From Omphalotus guepiniiformis (Eukaryota; Basidiomycota; Agaricomycetes; Agaricales; Omphalotaceae), in assembly GCA_028554645.1 (NCBI GenBank), contig JAQOOI010000080.1, positions 248,001-312,000 on the forward strand: DNA of 64,000 nt, given 5' to 3'. Shown here piece after piece: positions 58,101 to 64,000 of this stretch (the stretch's first letter is position 1; every line of letters begins with the position of its first letter). The notes beneath the pieces are model-generated. The model was not told where the DNA came from. It searched no databases and saw only the letters and a list, made by a program, of their open reading frames with translations. The position numbers and the translations under genes were made by a program.

Positions 58101-60377
58101 ATGCCACCTACCAATGAGAACTGGGCTTCAACCTCCAAGTCAGTTGCGTTGATCCAATTGCGATCCTATCTTTTCATTTCGTTCTTGCAGGTTACGACGA
58201 ATCTACGAATCTTTGCCGTCAGAGGCGCAGAAAAAGCTGGTGGATGAGCAGCTGAAAACGCTCTTGGGCTCGTTACCTGCAGAGAAGGCTAAAAAAGGTG
58301 CGCGTCATTATTGGAGGTGTTATACATAGAACTCAATTTGGTCTGGTACTTAGTCGCGTCTGCTGCCAGTCGTCTACAGAAAAAGTATACCTTGATTCCG
58401 GACCTCGACCTGAAGGGCAAGAAGAAGGAAATAAGACTGCTGCTGAATGATCTTCGTCGCGATGCCAAATGCTCTTTTCTCAAAGAAAGATCGAATCGGA
58501 GTGAGATTCTTTCAGAGATTATCGAGAGTTTGGTGTCGTGGCTGGGTGATATTTGGAAGGTTGTTTATGAGCATAAGGCCTACTTTTCAGAAGCCCATGC
58601 GTGCCTATTGTATGCGTGGGGGGTCATAACGGAGTTGAGCAATCATTCGAGTATCGGAGGGTACGAACGTTCCCTGTTTCTCGTTAACTAAATCTGAGAC
58701 TTGCATTCGAACAGATGTAATTGCTCCATCACCAACCTGCCTATGTTGGTCGTGGTCAAGTCGAGCAGCGGCAAAGTCATCAAACGGTTCTCTTATTCTG
58801 ATCCTCAGAATACCGACCGCGTTTTGCTGTGGATCTGGCGCGAGCTTTTCATCTCTATGTATGTCACGCGTGGTTCCCATGCTCGGAAAAAGATTCCGGA
58901 GATGCTTTTAGACATTGAGGATTGTATGGAGTGGTCAGCCTTGGAACGGCTGTTACATGGGGGTAATCATGGTGAGCCCTTTTCCGTTGTTTCCCAGTGA
59001 TTTCATAGTGACCTCCTCCTTTCAAGTAGACGACGAATGGTTTGACGAGGACGATGATGACGATCTGGATGAGGACGATGAGGACGAAGAAGACGAAGAC
59101 GATTACGCTCACAATGTGATATATTATTCCGACCTTCGAGCAAACCACTGGTCAAAGAAAATGAGTCGAAAACGTTTTCTCCTTCGCGACCTTGTTCTTC
59201 AGCGTCTGGAGACGCTCTTCAAGCTTAATCCTTCCCTTGGCCTATATAACGCCATTGCAGCACTTTCCCCTGATCCTGATTCAGCGGGTATTGAACTGCT
59301 CGACTCTTTATCAGCTATCGCTACGGGCTCTTCCACTGCATTCGCCGCAGCTCTGGACATTTACAACGCCGTCAATGAGCCCCAATGTATTCACGAACTA
59401 GCTGTACTCCTCCGAGACCACTGTCATCTCATCCGTCCGCAGGATTCGCAGAGCTACCAAGATGCCGTGATGAGACTGTTCGAAACACCCTTGTACCGCA
59501 AGCGGGCGGTGGAAATTCTGGAGGCTGAATTGCGCGAAACGATTCATACGATTCGTCTTGAGGTTCAGTCGTGTTTCAAAGGGTTGAACGAGGGCACTAG
59601 TAAAGCTGAGCTCGAGCGCGTGTTGAGGCTTTCTCAAGGCTCACAGCAGCGGGTGGATAGAGTTGAGAACTGGGTGGACAGCGTTGTGACGCCATCTGCG
59701 GGGCCTTTTCCTCTTGCATTTGCTGCAATGATGATGGGTTTTCCTAATGCTGCGTTGGACGACGGGGAGGACGGTGATTTTGTGGCTTTGATGGATATGG
59801 ATCCTTCAGATCCTGACCTTGCAGATTTGAGGGAGGAGTATCAGCCGAGGTTGAGGGATAGGTTCGAGGGCTGGACTGAGGTTGCGATGAACATGAAGAA
59901 GGAGTCTAGCTTGTTGACAAAGTTGTATGTGAAGATGGTAGAGGATATGCCTTATCTCCGGGCGAGGGATGTTGCCGATGAAATGACTGCTCGGTAAGCA
60001 TAAAAGCCAAACTGGCTTTCCTTGTTTCGCGAGAGTAGACGTCGGCTGATTCTATGACGGCGGGCCCTCGTCTACTTTCTTCCTTCCTTCTTTTTAGGTT
60101 GCGTGACCGTCCATCGAAGGCGCATGTTTGTGATGCACTAGATGCTTTGGCTGAGTTCTCTCAGATACAAAGGAAGAGGATATTCATAAAGATCGAAAGG
60201 AAGCGGAATAAGCAGACATCGAACACGTCCACTGCGAATATGAGTAGCGGATCGGGGCAGCAGGAGAGGCCTAGGTCGGGTTTCACGTTCTCGTTTTCGA
60301 CTGGGCCTGTATTATCGACCCCGACGACTGCTGTGCCGCCGACTAGCACCTTTGGGGGTTTGGATGACGTTGATTGA
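58101..60377 (+). CDS. Conserved agaricomycete-type protein of unknown function, acidic centre
   Basis: Starts at ATG 58101 (MPPTNENWASTSK). Introns lie near 58139-58191, 58299-58350, 58661-58715, 58972-59027 and 59994-60098, ending at 60377. The N-terminal third is helical and Leu/Glu-rich, with KKYTLIPDLDLKGKKKEI and LVVVKSSSGKVIKRFSY. A run of Asp/Glu (about 30 acidic residues encoded by 59034-59102) follows. Then come a helical region (PLYRKRAVEILEAELRETIHTI) and a Ser/Gly/Pro-rich C-terminus. No enzyme motif, signal or membrane helix is seen. I do not recognise the family. Confidence 0.65.
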
Positions 60378-61002
60378 TTGACTTTTCCTAGTCATCTATT
60401 GTCGAACGTTAAACGTTAAAAGCAACTGTCTGTTTTCGTGTTTCTTGTATGCATATATGCGTATACACCTCTTAGGTACTCGGCAGGGTGAATTACCGGA
60501 GGCCCTGTTTCTTGATCAGCTTTTCATTATTAAATGTGAATATTTTCTTGAAGCAATCAATTTGTGGTGTACCAATAGCAGAGTGTACATGAGAAAATCT
60601 ATCGAAATGAGGAATCAGAATCTTGGGGGTATACGTAGAGTGGCGCTGGGTTCTAGATTCGAGATTACACTTTTGGCAGCGTTGCGTGGCGCGGCGATCT
60701 TTTCGTTGCTTCCCTTCCTTCCCGCCATGAACGTCGGCTCTTTTCGAGTTTCAAGAGCGAATGAATGGGTGCTGCTGTACGACTATCTATGTACACCGGC
60801 GTATTTGCAATTGTGAAATACCGCTCATCGACTCGGACATCAGATGGAAGTATGACATTTGATTTCTGTGAATGAATACTTTACCCCATTCTTTCTTCAC
60901 TACCACCACCATCGGGCTTTCGGGCTTTTTCTTACTAAAACTACATTGCTACTCGTACACATTTCTAACTATCCATACTTTCCTTTTTTTTTCTATCATT
61001 CT
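60378..61002. other. Intergenic region
   Basis: 625 bp with short ORFs only. The end is pyrimidine-rich and serves as the leader of the hydrolase gene. Confidence 0.5.
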
Positions 61003-62764
61003 ATGCTGTTCTATCAGTTTGCTCTTCTCTGTTTCGGTGCTCAGCTGGTGAAGGCGGTGGTGGGTGACTCGGAGTCTACAAGGTTCAACCCGAGGGATTT
61101 CACCAAGCGTTCTGTTACCTGTCAAGCGGTAAAGCGAGATGCTGGACACAGTATCGTTGATATCAATCTAAGTGAGTAGGATCGCCTTTTGGGGTGTTCT
61201 GTTTTCTTTTCGTTAGCTCAAATTTTGCACGCTACGCTATGCGTCGCGTTAGGTTACGTCGACATAAATCCGGATGCGAACACTACTTTGCTCATGGTAC
61301 ACGGATGGCCCAGTCTATGGAGTTCCTGGGCGTATCAAATTCAGGAGTTCAAGGTTTGTTGGTGTACTCTTCGTCTTATTGATGCTGTCTGTTTTCGTGG
61401 GTCCGGCTGAAAGGTTCTTACCGGTCATAGGGAGATTACCACCTGATTGTTCCCGACTTGCGTGGTTTCGGAGAATCTACTCATCCGGATGATAACAAGG
61501 CATCAGGAACCCTGTATGATATTGTTGGAGATCTCGCTTGTATTATGGAGGATGCGAAAGTAAAGTCTGCGGTTTGCGTTGGGTATGTCGGTATTCCCCT
61601 CGGTGTCGGATGACTCGTTGAAGATGCTGCTTTTTACTTTGGACATGATTGGGGAGCTGCAGTGTGTTATGAAGCTGCCCGTTCCAGACCTGATCTCTTC
61701 GAAGCTATGATTGGCGCTGTTGTTCCCGTGCGTTGTGTTTTATTAACGCTCAGCGTTTTCGTATCTTCGTTGATCTTATATGCATTGTCGTAGTATATCC
61801 CCTCAGCGGATGACTTCATCGCAGTCAAGGACCTTGTAACGGCGATACCCAAGCTCACGTACCAGCTTTATTTCGACGAGAGGACAGTCGAAGCTGTGGA
61901 AGAGCTCGATACAGATATTCGAAGGACGATACGCGCTACGCTCCGCACGAAAGGGAGTCCGCCTCCGGAACAGTACTTGACGAGCACCGATTCGTTCTTG
62001 GATGCTTGGAGTCACCTTGAAGAGGTAAGGCTCAATTGTTTATCCCAAGTGTTCACCTCATATATATATTGAATCATTGCAGATACCTGCTGTGCCTTTC
62101 CTTTCGCCCGAAGAGGAGGACTACTTCGTTGAGCAATATGAATCGCAAGGCTTCAAGAACAGTAAGTACTCGCAAGTTTCACGTCTCATTCAGGCTATAC
62201 TCATGATAAACTATCAAGCTCTCCAGTTCTATACCGATGAGGTTAGCTTGTTCATCAATCCTCAACCGCTGCTGAGACGACTTATCTGTCATTTTCATGA
62301 GAACCGTCGCGCGTCTTGGAAGTTCGCGCATGAGCAAGGAAATCACACTATCCCGCAACCCGTGCTATCAATATTGCCGACCGATGTACGCCTTCCATCT
62401 CGAGTGCTGTGCTCACGACTTGGTATGGGCAAGGACTGACATTGATTTGTATACGCGAACGTAGGACCCGGTAGCGGATTGGGCTTTAGCAGCTCGGATC
62501 CTGCACTCTGAAACGTTCTTACCCAATCTTACTACGAAGGTATGATGATGCTACTCCAATCTTTTTTCGATTCAGTGACAAGCGGCTGTGTACGCACATC
62601 TTGTATGGTTCATTACCCAGATGCTTCCTGGTGCGCATTGGGTACATCTCGAATATCCGGAGCTCTTCAACGACGTCATGCGCGAATGGCTTGAAAAGCT
62701 CCCGAGGACTCGACCGGAGTTCGAGGAAGTGGAAGCAACTTCACACGTTGGGGATGAGCTATAA
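61003..62764 (+). CDS. Secreted epoxide-hydrolase-like alpha/beta hydrolase, one splice acceptor apparently lost
   Basis: ATG 61003 opens a signal peptide (MLFYQFALLCFGAQLVKA). Family features: oxyanion motif VHGWPSLWSSW, LIVPDLRGFGES, nucleophile Asp in GHDWGA, lid Tyr in QFYTDE, acid loop PTDDPVADW and catalytic His in PGAHWVHLEYPE. The stop is TAA 62762-62764. This is the arrangement of soluble epoxide hydrolases (Asp-His-acid), which open epoxides to diols. The intron before the nucleophile runs from GTATGT at 61582 and in-frame splicing requires an end at 61642. That position reads TTTACTTTGG instead of an AG, so the transcript may be misspliced and the gene broken. Other introns are normal. 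Confidence 0.78.
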
Positions 62765-64000
62765 ACTAATTGTCGGAGGGGCAATGATAATATGGTATTT
62801 AAAGCTTGATGATTTCTTTGTACTTAATCTCGATATCTCATGAAAACGTGGGCTGAATTCATAACTCGTCAGGTTTCTGAGGCGAATAGAGTGCTTGTTC
62901 CATTCCGGCTAGGAGGAAAGCCGGTAAGTAGGAAAAGTAGTAGGATTGACAACACCGAACGTTATATTGGCTCGTTTGACAGTTGAACGTTGAAGTACAC
63001 ATTTCTTAGGTCGATTCCGGGATCATGCTATAGCGGAAAGCGATGTAGACCCCCACTTCTGGTCTACATACTACAAATAAGTCTAATAGTTTGTGAGTGG
63101 TCGTGAAAGACAGGATCGGCGCAATTCCTAACTTAGTTTTTTGCGTTTAGGACTCCGGAGATTCCTTTGGAAAGCTCTTGTGCCTGTGGGCTGTGCGACG
63201 CTACAGGACAGGTACATCCGCGAGACAGTTTGGAGTTCACGTTAATGACTAGCCTGTCGGAAGGAAGCCTCGGGGAATGGACTCAGTGAGTGAAGTAGCA
63301 TTCTGCTGCAAATTCCTGAGAGTGTGGGGGTCGAATTCTTCAAGTTCAAGTCTAGAGATCTTCGTTCACTGGCCGAGTGTGGCAGCGGAAGGCTTAGGTA
63401 CCGGCTATACTGGAAGGACGGCGTTGCACGGGGTCACCGGGTGGCCTGCCAGCTCTGTGGGTGCAATTAGGGCAGTGGGCACGGACCCCGCAGATTCGTG
63501 AGATGTGACCTTGATTGAACGGGAAAACACCGGAAATACGTCATCATTTCTGTAAGTGTTTTTTTGTGCTGAAGGGTGAGTTACTAGATATCTTTTTGGC
63601 TCAGAACTTTTGTTTGGGGAGTAGGCATGGTTCATTCTTATCCGGAACTAGCAGCTCACAAAGCTGTTTGTCGTTGACTCGGACTTCTAGCTCTGGCGGG
63701 ATCAACGCCCATATCCGCCGTTCTCCGAGGCGACATTGGTTTAGAATCAGAACTTCAGAAGGGTTGAATGGAATTGAACATCGGCCATAGATTCATTTAC
63801 AGTATCGCCTCGAGATTAATTAAGAAGTGTACCCAAGGTTGCGGTAATGGGTAATGTTATGTTATCGATGTGACTTACTGAAATTCGTATCATCCTTCAG
63901 TTCTTCGCGCCATTCAACGTTGCTCAGGAGATACTTACAGAAGATTCCTGCTACTACACGGTATGTTTCCATGTACTTATTGTGTGAAGGTACGCGTTTC
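62765..64000. other. No recognised gene to the window end
   Basis: Several short ORFs on both strands, none with a recognised domain. The final ~100 bases contain CAG and GTATGT motifs around 63900-63968 that could be the edge of a gene continuing beyond the window, but the exon is too short to identify. Confidence 0.4.

Noticed and set aside
63270..63500. Possible gene near the window end
   Set aside because: Open frame without recognisable domain, start context or splice pattern.

Overview
The window is nuclear DNA of a filamentous basidiomycete, almost certainly an Agaricomycete. Genes are broken by many short GT-AG introns (mostly 45-65 bp), lie closely spaced on both strands, and include families typical of mushroom-forming fungi (DUF6533 and DUF6535 membrane proteins, F-box proteins, a large Ser/Thr-rich secretome). 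There are no operons and nothing prokaryotic. All gene models are read by eye from splice signals and family conservation, so internal exon edges are less certain than gene identities.

Layout. 1-6.5 kb: a GPI-anchored secreted protein (+), a probable p31comet/MAD2L1BP homologue (-), a His/Ser/Asn-rich disordered protein (+), and two diverged copies of a 62-bp sequence. 6.5-13.3 kb: a secreted GH3 protein with an altered active site (+) and a PMT2-type protein O-mannosyltransferase (-). 14-21 kb: a full ABCC transporter of the Yor1 type (+). 21.5-29.2 kb: mitochondrial malate dehydrogenase with a 6-nt exon (+), an F-box protein (+), a single-pass membrane protein (-) and a UDP-glycosyltransferase (+). 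29.8-38 kb: a C2-domain protein (+), a MYND zinc-finger protein (+), the 51-kDa complex I subunit (-) and a DUF6535 membrane protein (+).

38,011-41,246 is a complete PIF/Harbinger DNA transposon. It has near-perfect terminal inverted repeats, a TTA target duplication, an intact-looking DDE transposase and a convergent Myb/SANT + AT-hook partner whose reading frame appears broken. 42-49 kb: a polytopic membrane protein (+), tRNA-Ser(GCU), an NCS1 nucleobase permease (-), tRNA-Asp(GUC) with an apparent 5-nt intron, and uracil phosphoribosyltransferase (-). The permease and UPRT together look like a uracil salvage pair.

49.8-56.1 kb holds a DUF6533 membrane-protein gene, a PEMT/OPI3-type phospholipid methyltransferase (-), a remnant of the DUF6533 gene and a decaying second copy. 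That second copy sits in an AT-rich stretch almost devoid of CpG, which looks like the footprint of methylation- or RIP-like mutation of a duplicated sequence. 56.5-62.8 kb: a Sec14-type lipid transfer protein (+), a long acidic protein of unknown function (+), and a secreted epoxide-hydrolase-like alpha/beta hydrolase (+) whose intron before the nucleophile motif lacks a normal AG acceptor. No gene was recognised after 62.8 kb.

The most noteworthy items are the intact Harbinger element, the CpG-erased paralogue, the p31comet homologue, the 5-nt tRNA intron, the uracil salvage pair and several micro-exon or broken-splice observations. I did not find a clearly new multi-gene system.
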